DNA of 64,000 bases, taken from NCBI GenBank assembly GCA_017963125.1, contig JAGCUA010000063.1, positions 1 through 64,000 on the forward strand. The letters run 5' to 3'. The position numbers were made by a program, and so were the translations under genes. Positions 1 to 9,764 of this stretch are shown one piece after another (positions within the stretch are counted from its first letter, which is position 1; every line of letters starts with the position of its first letter). Origin of the DNA: a bacterium. GTDB lineage: Bacteria; UBP6; UBA1177. The notes beneath the pieces were generated by a model. That model saw only the letters and a program-made list of their open reading frames with translations. It made no database searches and was not told the DNA's origin.

Positions 1-823
1 AAGATATACCGAACGGTTTTCCATACCCTGCTTGAAAAATGCTCCACCTGCCTGATTTCCGGGAATGTAGCCGGCTGATGAAGAATTGAAAGAGTCATCC
101 ATTCTCAAATGGATAGCTGCAGCTTCTTTGTAATATATTTCCCTAACTTCGTCAGCGGTAATATTCCAGTCATAAATGCGGATATCGTCCATTTTTCCCT
201 TGAAAAAGTCTATTTCTGAATTTGCAGGATCCAGATTTGCGCCCAGAACCCAGGAATTATTGCCATTATTTAAAGTTCCGGCGACATCGTTTAATGTCCC
301 GCTCCAAAGCTGAGAACCGTTTTTATAAATTGCAACAGAAGTCGTCCCGTTATCTTGTTCTCTTGCAGAAATAACATAATGAACCCAACCACCTGTCGGC
401 TCATTCCCTGCAGCAGAAATATATACCACCTCGTTTTTTACGCTGAATGAAAGCTGATTGCTAAAATACCCAAAACGAATTGCGTTACCCCCGGAGCTTG
501 TATGCCTGCTAATATAACAGTTGTTATTTGTGGAAGAGGCTTGTTCTTGGGAAAGCACCCACATTGAAATGGAATAATGTCCGTTATATCTTGGGTCAAA
601 ATTTTTACCGAATTCCAAATAATCACTTGTTCCATTGAAAAGAAGAGCCTTTCCGTTTCTGCCTACCTGATAGGTGGTAGAATTTGAACCATAAAAAGTT
701 CCGTTATTGTCACCAACACTGTCTTCCAATGAATTTTCAAATTCAAGATGCGTCAGCAATTTTGCCGACAAGACACTCGAAAAACACACAAAACAAAATA
801 ATAAATAAATTATTTTTTTCACT
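1..823 (-). CDS. Exported LamG/concanavalin A-like protein, partial
   Basis: This is an open reading frame that leaves the window at its left edge, so the C-terminus is missing (about 274 codons visible). Translation of the reverse strand starts at a GTG preceded by GAGGT five bases upstream; the only nearby ATG runs into a stop after one codon. The N-terminus (MKKIIYLLFCFVCFSSVLS) is a signal peptide with no lipobox cysteine. The next 200 residues have the look of a LamG-3 jelly-roll: LEFENSLEDSVGDNNG, a SISMWV strand, GGWVHYV, and FKGKMDDIRIYDWNITADEV. A second copy seems to begin (IHLRMDDSF). Such domains bind glycans or mediate surface contacts. The family call is by eye; the ligand is unknown. 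Confidence 0.75.
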
Positions 824-926
824 TTTTACCTCATAATAAAAGCAATACACCAACCGGACGGATATTTTACGGAAAGTCGGAAATAAAACAAGAGACGGAA
901 TTCTTTTTTTGGAACGGAGAGGTTAT

Positions 927-953
927 TTGTTTTATTTGGATTTCTGCTATAAT
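927..953 (+). promoter_or_regulatory. Sigma-70-like promoter of the VCBS lipoprotein gene
   Basis: TTGTTT (927-932) and an extended -10 TGCTATAAT (945-953) lie about 40 bases upstream of the AAGGAG ribosome site of the lipoprotein gene at 995. The 15-bp spacer is short, but the TGn extension compensates for a weak -35 box. Confidence 0.5.
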
Positions 954-994
954 CGCAGGTCTTTGCTTTTTTTGACATTCAAAAGGAGATTTCT

Positions 995-3010
995 ATGAAA
1001 AAAATTTATTTTTTACTTTTTCTGCTTGTTTTTTCCATCGCAGCATGCGGAAGCAGCTCAAAATCTGAAACCGACGAAGATGCGGCAAACGATGAAAACG
1101 CTGTAAATGACGAAGATCAGGATCCTGATGAAGAAGTCATTGAGCCGATATGCCTGACTCCGAAAGCAGGTCCTTACGCACTGAAATTTACCGATATTTC
1201 GGAAGAAATGGGTGTTCAGAAACTCAACGCCCTCGGCACACAGATAACGGTTGCCGATATCGACGGCGACAAATGGCCGGATGTCTATACATCTATGACT
1301 TCAAAAACCCGTGAAGATCAGAACGAACCGCAGAATCTTTACAAACTTCTGAAAAACATGAAAGGCAGAAATTTTGAAGACGTTACATTCTCAAGCGGAC
1401 TTTTTGCAGCTAAAGACGGAACGAACGGTGCTGCATCGACCTACGTCGTTTTCGCCGACATGAACAATGACGGTTTTCAGGACGCTTTCAACGTCGTCTA
1501 TATTGACAACGACACCCTTTCAAACGAACAGTTCAAGAACGATTATTCCCGTGTTTACCTCGGAAACGGAGACGGAACATTCAAATATGCCGGAGGAAAT
1601 TTCGTTTATGACGATATGTTTGAAGCCATCGCCGGCGCGACATTCCTCGACTATGACCACGACGGCGTGCTCGACCTTTTCGTCGGCAGACACTATAACA
1701 GATACGGCTATCTTGACTCGTGCGAACCCGACACGCTTATGAAAGGTCTCGGAAACGGTAAATTTCAGAACATCGCTGACGGAGCAAGCGGTCTTGAAAC
1801 CGATGTTTACAACGAAGAGAATCTTCTGACCGGAAAATTCAACAAGCCGACTTGGGGTGTCAGCGCATGCGATGTCGACGGTGACAGTTTTGCCGACATT
1901 CTCACTTCAAGCTACGGAAGATCCTACAATATGCTTTACAGAAACAAAGGTAACGGAACATTCGACGACCTTTCGATAAGCTCCGGCTTTGCTCACGATG
2001 ACAACGAAAACTACGGCGACGACCAGTTTTTCGCGTGCTACTGCGCAGATGCATCGAACAAAGACACTGATTACTGCTCAGTATCAAAAGGAGCGAAAAT
2101 CGATTGCAGCGGCATAGGAACAAGCGGTTGGACACCCGGTTTCGACGATCAGCCTTACCGCCTCGGCGGAAACAGTGCAGGGACTCTCTGCGGCGACTTC
2201 GACGGCGACGGAGACACCGATCTTTTCCAGATCGAACTTGCACACTGGCATATCGGTCAGGCCAGCGACAAATCGCAGCTCATCATAAACGACGGCTTTC
2301 CGGAAAAACCTCTTAAACGCCTTTCTGAAGAGGAAAGCGGCATTACAAGAAAACGCTCAGGTTCATGGAACGACGGCGATCTCGGCGGTTTTGCAGCCGA
2401 TTTCGACAACGACGGAAAACTCGACATCTACATTCTGAGTTCCGATTATCCGGGAACGAAATCAATGCTTTTCCAGCAGCAGTCCGACGGAAAATTCAAA
2501 GATACAGCTTCCGAAGCTGAGGCACAGGTGGCACGTGCTCACGGCGGCGCATTCGTCGATATCGACAGAGACGGCGACTACGATCTTATTGTCGGAACAT
2601 CGTTCATGCGCTGGTCAGCAAGCGATGCCGACGCTAAGAACAAACCTGAAAAGCAGTGGATAAAAGTGCTCCGCAACGACACCGGCCAGGATGCGAACAA
2701 AGTTATAATCGATATCTCCGGCTCGACTGCAAACCGCGATGCGATCGGTGCGAAGATCATTGTCAAAGCGGGCGGCAGGCAGTTCGTCCGCGAAGTTCAG
2801 GGTGCATACGGCCTCAACGGCTTCCAGAACGACCACCTTCAGATCATCGGTCTCGGGGATATCTGCGAAGTCGAAGAGATCGAGATCCGCTGGCCCGACA
2901 AAGAAAACTCCGTCACGAAATACGACAAAGTTTTTGCTAACTATGTTCTTGAAATCAATCAGGAAACAGGGCTCAAACACCACAAAATCGAAGAATACTT
3001 CGGCAAATAA
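995..3010 (+). CDS. VCBS/FG-GAP repeat lipoprotein with ASPIC/UnbV domain
   Basis: A 671-aa lipoprotein: the signal peptide ends in SIAAC, and glycine after the cysteine predicts outer-membrane sorting. An Asp/Glu-rich stalk follows (about residues 24-50). The body has at least seven calcium-binding-type loops of form DxDxDGxxD (DIDGDKWPD, DMNNDGFQD, DYDHDGVLD, DVDGDSFAD, DFDGDGDTD, DFDNDGKLD, DIDRDGDYD), as in seven-bladed FG-GAP beta-propellers. The last 100 residues match the ASPIC/UnbV domain (RDAIGAKIIVKAGGRQ, then HLQIIGLGD and IEIRWPD). This architecture is that of CRTAC1-like secreted proteins. It probably acts at the cell surface in adhesion or matrix binding; no substrate can be read. 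Start chosen for the AAGGAG site and the signal peptide. Confidence 0.85.
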   Translation: MKKIYFLLFLLVFSIAACGSSSKSETDEDAANDENAVNDEDQDPDEEVIEPICLTPKAGPYALKFTDISEEMGVQKLNALGTQITVADIDGDKWPDVYTSMTSKTREDQNEPQNLYKLLKNMKGRNFEDVTFSSGLFAAKDGTNGAASTYVVFADMNNDGFQDAFNVVYIDNDTLSNEQFKNDYSRVYLGNGDGTFKYAGGNFVYDDMFEAIAGATFLDYDHDGVLDLFVGRHYNRYGYLDSCEPDTLMKGLGNGKFQNIADGASGLETDVYNEENLLTGKFNKPTWGVSACDVDGDSFADILTSSYGRSYNMLYRNKGNGTFDDLSISSGFAHDDNENYGDDQFFACYCADASNKDTDYCSVSKGAKIDCSGIGTSGWTPGFDDQPYRLGGNSAGTLCGDFDGDGDTDLFQIELAHWHIGQASDKSQLIINDGFPEKPLKRLSEEESGITRKRSGSWNDGDLGGFAADFDNDGKLDIYILSSDYPGTKSMLFQQQSDGKFKDTASEAEAQVARAHGGAFVDIDRDGDYDLIVGTSFMRWSASDADAKNKPEKQWIKVLRNDTGQDANKVIIDISGSTANRDAIGAKIIVKAGGRQFVREVQGAYGLNGFQNDHLQIIGLGDICEVEEIEIRWPDKENSVTKYDKVFANYVLEINQETGLKHHKIEEYFGK

Positions 3011-3016
3011 TTCTTT

Positions 3017-3898
3017 ATGGACGACAATCAGAACAATTCCGCATACATACCTGCACCGAACAAAAAAACAGCGCGCGAATATTCGCTTCTTTTAGATTCT
3101 CTCTCGATCGCAAACAATGCCGTTTTCCGCTGGAATTCGTGGCAGATAGAAGTCGGTCTGCCGGATTACGAAAAGGCGAAAAGCGAAATATCAGCTTACG
3201 AAGCATCCGGCAGGATAGAAAAAATTCCCAACAAATTCGCCCACATACGTTTTCAAAAAGTCGATTGGATCCAGTTTATACTGACTTTAGCGCTACTTGC
3301 CGCATTTCACGTCTTCATCTACGAATCAGGCCACTTGGAACTCATAAAAGCAGGCAGGTCAAGCGCAGCGGCTATAACCGAAGGGGAATTTTTCAGAGCT
3401 GTCACGGCACTCACACTTCACGGCGACTACAAGCACCTTTTTTCGAACATCGTTTTCGGCGGGATCGTCCTCTGGGCACTTTCAACCATGACAGGAACCG
3501 GTTTTGCACTTCTTTTTGCCCTCTTCACAGGTTTTGCCGGAAATGTAATGAACGCCTTTTTCTACGGCAGCGCACACAACTCTATCGGCGCATCGACCTC
3601 TGTTTTCGGCGTTATCGGAGTTCTTGCCGGATTGCAGTTCTTCGACAGTTTCCGCGAAAAAAAACTCGGCCGCTGGATCCCTTTCGGAGCCGCACTCGGT
3701 CTATTGGCCATGCTCGGAAGCAGTGAAAAAAGCGATGTTTTGGCGCACCTTTTCGGCTTTGTCGCCGGTCTTCCGGCAGGAATGATATTCGGAGCACTTT
3801 TTTCAAAGCGCGACCTTCCCGGCAGAACCGCACAGAACATATCGGCCTTACTCTTTGTTTCAGTTATATTCACCTGCTGGATCAGGGCAGTCAGTTAA
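3017..3898 (+). CDS. Rhomboid-family intramembrane serine protease
   Basis: A 293-aa polytopic membrane protein. Residues 1-80 are hydrophilic and cytosolic; about six transmembrane segments follow. The rhomboid signatures are present: HGDYKHLFSN in the early loop, IGASTSVFG carrying the presumed catalytic serine (GxS), and VLAHLFGFVAG carrying the histidine partner. The residue after the serine is threonine rather than the usual glycine, which is tolerated in some members. Rhomboids cut single-pass membrane proteins inside the bilayer. It begins 6 bases after the lipoprotein stop with no clear ribosome site, suggesting translational coupling. The substrate is unknown. Confidence 0.85.
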   Translation: MDDNQNNSAYIPAPNKKTAREYSLLLDSLSIANNAVFRWNSWQIEVGLPDYEKAKSEISAYEASGRIEKIPNKFAHIRFQKVDWIQFILTLALLAAFHVFIYESGHLELIKAGRSSAAAITEGEFFRAVTALTLHGDYKHLFSNIVFGGIVLWALSTMTGTGFALLFALFTGFAGNVMNAFFYGSAHNSIGASTSVFGVIGVLAGLQFFDSFREKKLGRWIPFGAALGLLAMLGSSEKSDVLAHLFGFVAGLPAGMIFGALFSKRDLPGRTAQNISALLFVSVIFTCWIRAVS

Positions 3899-4018
3899 AA
3901 AAACAATTTTTTTTTTAAAAGAGTGATTTCAGGGCTTTTTCTTCTCGATATTCTTGAAAATATCGCTATAATCTGCTGTTTTTTCGGTTTTATTTGAAAA
4001 TTTAAATAAGGAGGAACC

Positions 4019-5449
4019 ATGGAACTCAAAGGAAAAAAAGTCTTATTCGCGAGGATCTGCGGAACAGGTGTAAGTTCTCTCGCGATCATCTGCAAACGCT
4101 CCGGGGCAAACGTCATCGGCACCGACCTTGAATACTATCCGCCGGTAAGCACGAAGCTTGAAGAAGAAAAGATTCCGTGCTACCCGATGGAAAAGTTTTT
4201 TGACCTCGTCAAAGAAGAAAAACCTGACCTCATCGTTGTCGGAAACGCCCTCAACGGCAAGTCGGAAGAGGCCGCGTTCATTATGAAATGCGGGATCCCC
4301 TACTACTCGATGCCTTCTCTTATGGAAGATTTTCTTCTTGACGGCAAATCGCCTGTCGTAATTTCGGGAACCCACGGAAAAACCACGACAACGACCGTTT
4401 TCAGCGAAGTTCTTGCCGGTATCGGCAGAAATCCGTCGTATATGATAGGCGGCATCCCCGAATTTTCGGGCACAAACGCGGCTTTCAGCGAAGGAGCGGG
4501 CTACTTTGTGGTCGAAGGCGACGAATACGACACCGCGTTTTTCGACAAAGGGCCGAAATTCCTTCACTACAAACCCGAGACCACGATCGTGACTTCGATA
4601 GAATTCGACCATGCAGACATCTACGATTCAGTAGACTCGATCTTCAAGAATTTCAAAAAACTTGTTGATATCACTAAGAAAAGAGTCATTCTTTCGCTTG
4701 ATTTCGACCACAATTTAAGACTGCGCGAATTTATTCCGGCTGAAAAACTATTCACCTACTCCATTTCGGACAAATCGGCCGATTTATTCGTTAAATTCGA
4801 AGAAAGACACGGCAAACTGATGTTCTTCTCGGCAACATTCAAAAACGGCGAAAAATATTTCTTCGAGACTCCCCTTTTCGGAATGCAGAACCTGATGAAT
4901 TTGGGCGCGCTCGTCTCCTTCCTCAAATGCGAAGGATTCGATCTCAAAGATGCGAAGATCCTTGAAACAATAAAGACTTTGAAAGGCATCAAACGCCGCC
5001 AGGAATACCTGGGTTCGATCAACGGCGGACTTATTTACAGCGATTTCGCGCACCATCCGACAGCTGTAAAACTCACGTTAGACTCGTTCATCGACTTCTT
5101 CCCCGAAAAAAAGATCAATGTCGTTTTCGACCCCGCAACGAACTCGAACGGCCAGAACGTCTTTGAAAAACAGTATACCGAGATATTCAAAAAAGCGGAC
5201 AAAGTCGTTGTCGGCTTCCCGCCGAAAGCATTCAAGTTCCCGCCTGAAAACAGGTTCGAGCCCGAGCGCGTAGTCGCAACGATCAACACCGAAACACCGG
5301 ATAAAGCGGTTTATCTCAAAGACATAAACGACACAGTCAACTGGGTAAAGACAAACAGCGGTGAAAACACCGTAACAGTCATCATGTCGAACTCCGGATT
5401 CGACGGATTTTTCGGCAAAATCGCGGAATTTTTTGATAAAAAGGGATAA
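4019..5449 (+). CDS. mpl: UDP-N-acetylmuramate:tripeptide ligase Mpl
   Basis: A 476-aa Mur ligase. Mpl joins the recycled tripeptide L-Ala-gamma-D-Glu-meso-DAP to UDP-MurNAc in the cytoplasm, bypassing MurC, MurD and MurE. Visible parts are an N-terminal Rossmann-type domain (residues 1-100), the ATP loop SGTHGKTTTTT (about 118-128), and the segment VVEGDEYDTAFFDKGPKF with HYKPE, which separates Mpl from MurC. The motif TSIEFDHADIYDS follows, and the C-terminal ligase domain includes FAHHPTA. AAGGAGG precedes the ATG. A TATAAT at 3967-3972 is a plausible -10 box. uppP follows after two bases, so the two envelope genes share an operon. Confidence 0.88.
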   Translation: MELKGKKVLFARICGTGVSSLAIICKRSGANVIGTDLEYYPPVSTKLEEEKIPCYPMEKFFDLVKEEKPDLIVVGNALNGKSEEAAFIMKCGIPYYSMPSLMEDFLLDGKSPVVISGTHGKTTTTTVFSEVLAGIGRNPSYMIGGIPEFSGTNAAFSEGAGYFVVEGDEYDTAFFDKGPKFLHYKPETTIVTSIEFDHADIYDSVDSIFKNFKKLVDITKKRVILSLDFDHNLRLREFIPAEKLFTYSISDKSADLFVKFEERHGKLMFFSATFKNGEKYFFETPLFGMQNLMNLGALVSFLKCEGFDLKDAKILETIKTLKGIKRRQEYLGSINGGLIYSDFAHHPTAVKLTLDSFIDFFPEKKINVVFDPATNSNGQNVFEKQYTEIFKKADKVVVGFPPKAFKFPPENRFEPERVVATINTETPDKAVYLKDINDTVNWVKTNSGENTVTVIMSNSGFDGFFGKIAEFFDKKG

Positions 5450-5451
5450 AA

Positions 5452-6228
5452 ATGACAATTATTGATTCAATTATTCTGGGAATTTTGCAGGGGCTCACGG
5501 AGTTTCTGCCGGTAAGTTCTTCGGGACACTTGGTTCTCGTTGAAAAACTGCTCGGACACAAGGATGTGCCGCTTCTTTACGACATTCTGCTGCATGTGGC
5601 GTCGCTTCTTGCGGTCTTCATTTTTTTCAGAAAAAAACTGTTCAATCTTGCCAAAGAGTGCGTTTCATTCAAATTCAACAAGTCGCACAATTATGTTCTG
5701 ATGATCCTCGCGGCGACGATCGTGACTACCGCGATGCTTTTTGTGACGAAGCCGATGATGAAATCTATCAAGGAAGAGCCTGTTTATCTCACAGTCGCGT
5801 TCGCTTTCACGGCGATTCTACTTCTTATCGCGCAGTCTTTCTTCAAAAAAGCGGTTCCCGACAAAGAAATAACGCTTAAAGACGCCCTTTTCATCGGTTT
5901 TTTCCAGGGAATAGCAGTCCTTCCCGGCGTTTCGCGCTCAGGTTCGACGATAACAGGAGCACTTTTCAGAAAAATTCCCGCCGCGGAAGCAGTTGAATTT
6001 TCGTTCATGCTTGCGATCCCCGCGATTTTAGGGGCGCTTCTGCTTGAACTTGTCAAAGGCGGTTTTGCCATGATCGACCCGGTTCCTTCGATCGTCGGCT
6101 TCGTCACTTCGTTTGTTGCAAGTCTGGCAGCACTCAAACTTCTCGTTTTCATGATGAAAAAAACTATACTTTATCCTTTTGCGATATATCTTTTCGCGCT
6201 TTCGGCACTTGTGCCGTTCGTTGTTTAA
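5452..6228 (+). CDS. uppP: Undecaprenyl-diphosphatase UppP (BacA)
   Basis: A 258-aa integral membrane phosphatase that hydrolyses undecaprenyl diphosphate to the monophosphate, regenerating the lipid carrier used for peptidoglycan and other envelope polymers. Both active-site motifs are intact: the N-terminal LQGLTEFLPVSSSGHL (residues 11-26), with the catalytic glutamate, and PGVSRSGSTITGA (about 159-171). Length and 7-8 hydrophobic segments fit the BacA family, which also affects bacitracin resistance. It starts two bases after the mpl stop codon, and an AAAGGGA inside the end of mpl can serve as ribosome site. Confidence 0.95.
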   Translation: MTIIDSIILGILQGLTEFLPVSSSGHLVLVEKLLGHKDVPLLYDILLHVASLLAVFIFFRKKLFNLAKECVSFKFNKSHNYVLMILAATIVTTAMLFVTKPMMKSIKEEPVYLTVAFAFTAILLLIAQSFFKKAVPDKEITLKDALFIGFFQGIAVLPGVSRSGSTITGALFRKIPAAEAVEFSFMLAIPAILGALLLELVKGGFAMIDPVPSIVGFVTSFVASLAALKLLVFMMKKTILYPFAIYLFALSALVPFVV

Positions 6229-6242
6229 GTTAAGGAGGAGTT

Positions 6243-7439
6243 ATGGATTTTTCAGTCGCAATATACACGGGGAAAAACGTTCCCTACGATCTGAGTGCGA
6301 AACTGCTCGGACTCACGCTTCTTGAAAGGCAGATCCACATTGCGCAGGCTTACGGCGCGAAGGAAGTCGTCACTGTAGATGAGACCACGGAACGTGATTT
6401 TTCAGGAAAGTGGCTCTTCGTGAACGGTGCTTTCTTCATTCACAAGCTCGCAGTAGAACAGCAGTATTTCGAAAGCTCTGAAGACCGCTTCGAAAAAGGG
6501 GGAATGTTCGGTTTCTGCAATGCAGACAAACACAGAGAAGATATTGCCGCATTCCTTAAAAACGGCGTTTTTCCGGAAAACATTTCGACATTCACAGGCC
6601 CCGGCTACAGAGTCGTAGTTGATGCAAAAGAAAAATTAAAGCGCCTTGATTTCGAGCTTTTCGAAGAGATGCGCAAACCTACAAACGGCATTATTTCACG
6701 CAGCATAAACATGGTCATGGCAATATTCCTCACAAGGAATCTCTGGATCCCGCTTCGTTTCACGCCTAACATGGTGACATGGTGCTCGATAATAGTCGGA
6801 GTCATGTCTGGGTTCGTCGCTTTCAGCGGATCGCGCCTCGCCATAATTTTAGGAACTCTCTGTGCGCAGATTGCATCCGTAATTGACGACTGCGACGGAA
6901 AAGTCGCCCGCCTCACCTACAAAACAAGCGACTTCGGACAGTGGCTCGATACCGTCGGAGATTCGTTCGTAAACACATCGCTGACTATCGGTCTCGGTTA
7001 CGGACTCGCACACTACTACACGGCAAACCCTGTATCATCAGCTGCTCTCCAGCCTTACCTTGAAACATGGCCTATCTGGATCGCGTGGCTTTCGGTAGCA
7101 ATCAACTGGTACCACAACTTCGTCAGCTACTTCGATGTCATCGTCATCAGAAAAACGACAAACATATTCTCTTTCACATTCTGGTTCGAAAAGAAAAAAC
7201 GCGTCGTCAAAAGAGTCGATCTCACCGCACCTGTCTATGCAAAAATGGATCTTCTCAACTTCCTGAAATACTTCTCGAGACGCGACACCTACCTGTTTGT
7301 ATATTTTATCCTCGCTCTCATCGGGCCTGCGGCAATGCTGATCGGATATCTCATCACAGCCGCATTCGTGATTCCGGTTTTCTTCCTGACGACGATCCAC
7401 ATCTATTTTGGGATCATTAAAAAGATGCACAAAGCGTAA
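6243..7439 (+). CDS. CDP-alcohol phosphatidyltransferase with degenerate nucleotidyltransferase-like N-terminus
   Basis: A 398-aa membrane enzyme. The motif D-G-x2-A-R-x8-G-x3-D-x3-D is perfect (DGKVARLTYKTSDFGQWLD then TVGD, about residues 218-240), so it should transfer a phosphoalcohol from or to a CDP-linked partner. The segment KPTNGIISRSINMVMA before the first membrane helix is the linker seen in cytidylyltransferase/phosphotransferase fusions such as the inositol-phosphate (IPCT-DIPPS) enzymes. The 140 residues ahead of it recall a sugar-nucleotide transferase (LTLLERQIHIAQAYGAKEVV) but lack the GxGxR nucleotide loop and look inactive. AAGGAGG precedes the ATG. It follows uppP by 14 bases, so an envelope-lipid role is likely. 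The exact alcohol is unknown. Confidence 0.82.
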   Translation: MDFSVAIYTGKNVPYDLSAKLLGLTLLERQIHIAQAYGAKEVVTVDETTERDFSGKWLFVNGAFFIHKLAVEQQYFESSEDRFEKGGMFGFCNADKHREDIAAFLKNGVFPENISTFTGPGYRVVVDAKEKLKRLDFELFEEMRKPTNGIISRSINMVMAIFLTRNLWIPLRFTPNMVTWCSIIVGVMSGFVAFSGSRLAIILGTLCAQIASVIDDCDGKVARLTYKTSDFGQWLDTVGDSFVNTSLTIGLGYGLAHYYTANPVSSAALQPYLETWPIWIAWLSVAINWYHNFVSYFDVIVIRKTTNIFSFTFWFEKKKRVVKRVDLTAPVYAKMDLLNFLKYFSRRDTYLFVYFILALIGPAAMLIGYLITAAFVIPVFFLTTIHIYFGIIKKMHKA

Positions 7440-7464
7440 ACAAAACGCTTCACTAAATCGAATC

Positions 7465-7512
7465 AAAAAAAAAAAAAAAAATGCTTGTTTTTATTGCATT
7501 TTCCATTACAAT
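7465..7512 (+). promoter_or_regulatory. Promoter with 17-A tract upstream of DUF1566 lipoprotein gene
   Basis: TTGTTT (7485-7490), 16 bp, TACAAT (7507-7512). Directly upstream of the -35 box is an uninterrupted run of 17 adenines (7465-7481). Its position fits an UP element contacted by the RNA polymerase alpha subunit, and it is long enough to slip during replication. The lipoprotein start lies 35 bases downstream. Confidence 0.6.
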
Positions 7513-7547
7513 AAACGAGTTTTTTGTTAATTACACCAGGAGGCAAT

Positions 7548-9740
7548 ATGAAACAGAAATTTTTATTCTCGTTACTGCTTGGCATCACTGCTGTTTTTCT
7601 TTTTTCCTGTGGAGACAATTCTAAGAAAATAAAACCTTCTGACAATTCAGATTCCGAAGCGGAAGCGATCGCACAAATCTGCGAAAAACATGAGGCTGAA
7701 TGCGGTGAACTCACCGTAAAAATCAATGATTCCTACGATAAAATCAACTGCGGCAAATGCAAAACCGGTTTTGTCTGCGACGATGCGACAAACAAATGCA
7801 AAAGTGAAAACGATACTGATGAGCCGCAGGATGACACTGATGATCCAACGGATGATACCGATGAACCTGATGATGATGCAGATACTCTGCCCGATGAAAT
7901 CCCAGAATCTGAGCTGCCTGTTTGTTCTTCGGCACATTCGACCCCGTGCAAAGACGCTCAAAGCGGGCTCATCTGGTCTGACAAAGCTCTTTTTGCAATG
8001 AACCGCGAGGATGCGGCCGATTACTGCGCCACTCTGACAGACGGAGGATACACCGACTGGCGTCTTCCGGACATAGACGAACTCAGAACACTCATTATGA
8101 ACTGTCAGGGCACCATGCCTTCCGGCCAATGTCGTGTCAGCGAAAGGACAGAGTGCCTTGCCGACACGTGCGTTTCCGACGAATGCCGCTGCGGCAACGA
8201 TACGAAAGGAAAATACAGCAAGTTCGGCGATATCGAAGGGTTTTGGTCATCTTCAAAATACAGCGATGATACTTCATGGGGAGTGCTTTTTCTGAATGCC
8301 GGAGTCAGACACGCTGCCAATACCAACGAATTTTTCATCCGCTGCGTGCGAGGAGAAAACAGCACAGTTTACACCAATCCTGACATTCCGGCCGATGAGG
8401 AGCCCGATCCGTGCAACCCGAATCCGTGCGGTTCAGTATTATATTCGACCGGAGAATGCTTTCCAGAAGGTTCGACATATGTTTGTGCATGCATTGAATC
8501 GACATGGGACGGTTCTAACTGTGTGACGTTCGACCTTCCGGAATGTGCTTATCTGGATGAACCTGTTTTCCCGTGCATGAATGAGAGTTACAGTGATCTT
8601 ATATGGTCTTCATGGAACGGAGAAGAAGCAACATGGCAGGAAGCACTTCTTTACTGCAAAAATCTCGATGAAGGCGGTTTGCAAAACTGGAGACTCCCCG
8701 ATATTGATGAACTTAGAACCATTTTCAACGGTTCTGAAGAATGTGAAGTCAACGGAGACTGCCTTTCTTTCAATGAATGCAGGACGGACGCATGCTGCTC
8801 AGGCGAATGTGCTGATCTTTCCTGTTATCCGGGAAATCCTGAAAACAGCAATTACAGCGGGCTGGATCTGCGCGAAACTCTCTGGTCTTCCTCCTCTAAT
8901 CAGGATGATTACAGTTATGCATGGCTTATAGATTTCACGCTTGGAGACATAAATGTAGCGCAAAAAACGGATAAAAAGCCGTTCAGATGCGTATGGAGCA
9001 ACCGCTATGTCAACTCGTGCGAACCTAATTTCTTCTGGAACGGAACAAAATGCGTGCCGGGAAGAAAAGTCTCGAAATGTTACGGCATTCCGCAGCACGC
9101 CGAAGGAGCGGAATATATAATCCAGACATGGAACGGAACAGAATGGCTTCCGTCGGTATGGGCTCACTATGGCGGCGAGCCGGGAGAATGTGCTTTCAAA
9201 TGCAAAGAAAACTATACATGGAACGGCACAAAATGCGTGGCTTACGACTTCGCTTCTTTCCCGGAATGCAGCAAAACATCGGCTTTTCCGTGCAAGGATT
9301 CTTCAACAGGCACTGTCTGGTCATCAATAACTTCAGGAAAAATGAAAGTGACGGAAGCGATTTCATATTGCGAAACAATGAACGAAGGCGGATACACCGA
9401 CTGGAAACTGGCAAATATAGATGAACTCAGGACACTTGTCGAAAACTCTCCGAAGACAGAAACAGGCGGAATATGCAGTGTAAGCGAACTTGAAGGCGGA
9501 TGCCTCGCAAATTATTCCGAATGCTATAACGAAGATTGCTTCAATATGGATCTGACAATGGAAGATCTTTACAAATTCAGTAAATTAGGCGACAAAGTCA
9601 CACTCTGGTCATCTTCTTATGACCGCGATTATGCGGAAAAATGGTCGATATACGAATACTTCGCGCTGGAGTTTGAATCCGGTTCGATAAGATTCGAGGG
9701 TGATCACGATGCCAAAAACTATGCCCGCTGCGTAAGATAG
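7548..9740 (+). CDS. DUF1566-repeat cysteine-rich lipoprotein
   Basis: A 730-aa lipoprotein. The start is the ATG after AGGAGG; an in-frame TTG 24 bases earlier has no ribosome site. The signal peptide ends in FLFSC with glycine next, predicting the outer membrane. A small cysteine module (CEKHEAECGE, then CGKCKTGFVCDDATNKCK) and an Asp/Thr/Pro stalk come first. Three DUF1566 (Lcl-type) domains follow, each recognisable by an xLIWS or TVWSS strand, an A..YC..L helix, DWRLPDIDELRTL (or DWKLANIDELRTL) and a closing RCV. EGF-like cysteine knots separate them. It is probably a surface protein. The neighbour at 9765 is a shorter paralogue sharing the N-terminal module, so the pair arose by duplication. 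The molecular function is not known. Confidence 0.8.
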   Translation: MKQKFLFSLLLGITAVFLFSCGDNSKKIKPSDNSDSEAEAIAQICEKHEAECGELTVKINDSYDKINCGKCKTGFVCDDATNKCKSENDTDEPQDDTDDPTDDTDEPDDDADTLPDEIPESELPVCSSAHSTPCKDAQSGLIWSDKALFAMNREDAADYCATLTDGGYTDWRLPDIDELRTLIMNCQGTMPSGQCRVSERTECLADTCVSDECRCGNDTKGKYSKFGDIEGFWSSSKYSDDTSWGVLFLNAGVRHAANTNEFFIRCVRGENSTVYTNPDIPADEEPDPCNPNPCGSVLYSTGECFPEGSTYVCACIESTWDGSNCVTFDLPECAYLDEPVFPCMNESYSDLIWSSWNGEEATWQEALLYCKNLDEGGLQNWRLPDIDELRTIFNGSEECEVNGDCLSFNECRTDACCSGECADLSCYPGNPENSNYSGLDLRETLWSSSSNQDDYSYAWLIDFTLGDINVAQKTDKKPFRCVWSNRYVNSCEPNFFWNGTKCVPGRKVSKCYGIPQHAEGAEYIIQTWNGTEWLPSVWAHYGGEPGECAFKCKENYTWNGTKCVAYDFASFPECSKTSAFPCKDSSTGTVWSSITSGKMKVTEAISYCETMNEGGYTDWKLANIDELRTLVENSPKTETGGICSVSELEGGCLANYSECYNEDCFNMDLTMEDLYKFSKLGDKVTLWSSSYDRDYAEKWSIYEYFALEFESGSIRFEGDHDAKNYARCVR

Positions 9741-9764
9741 GGATTTTTTACGGAGGAAACAAAC

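Noticed and set aside
438..635. 65-codon minus-strand ORF
   Set aside because: It is a different frame within the partial LamG gene, which has a GTG start with a good ribosome site and a signal peptide.
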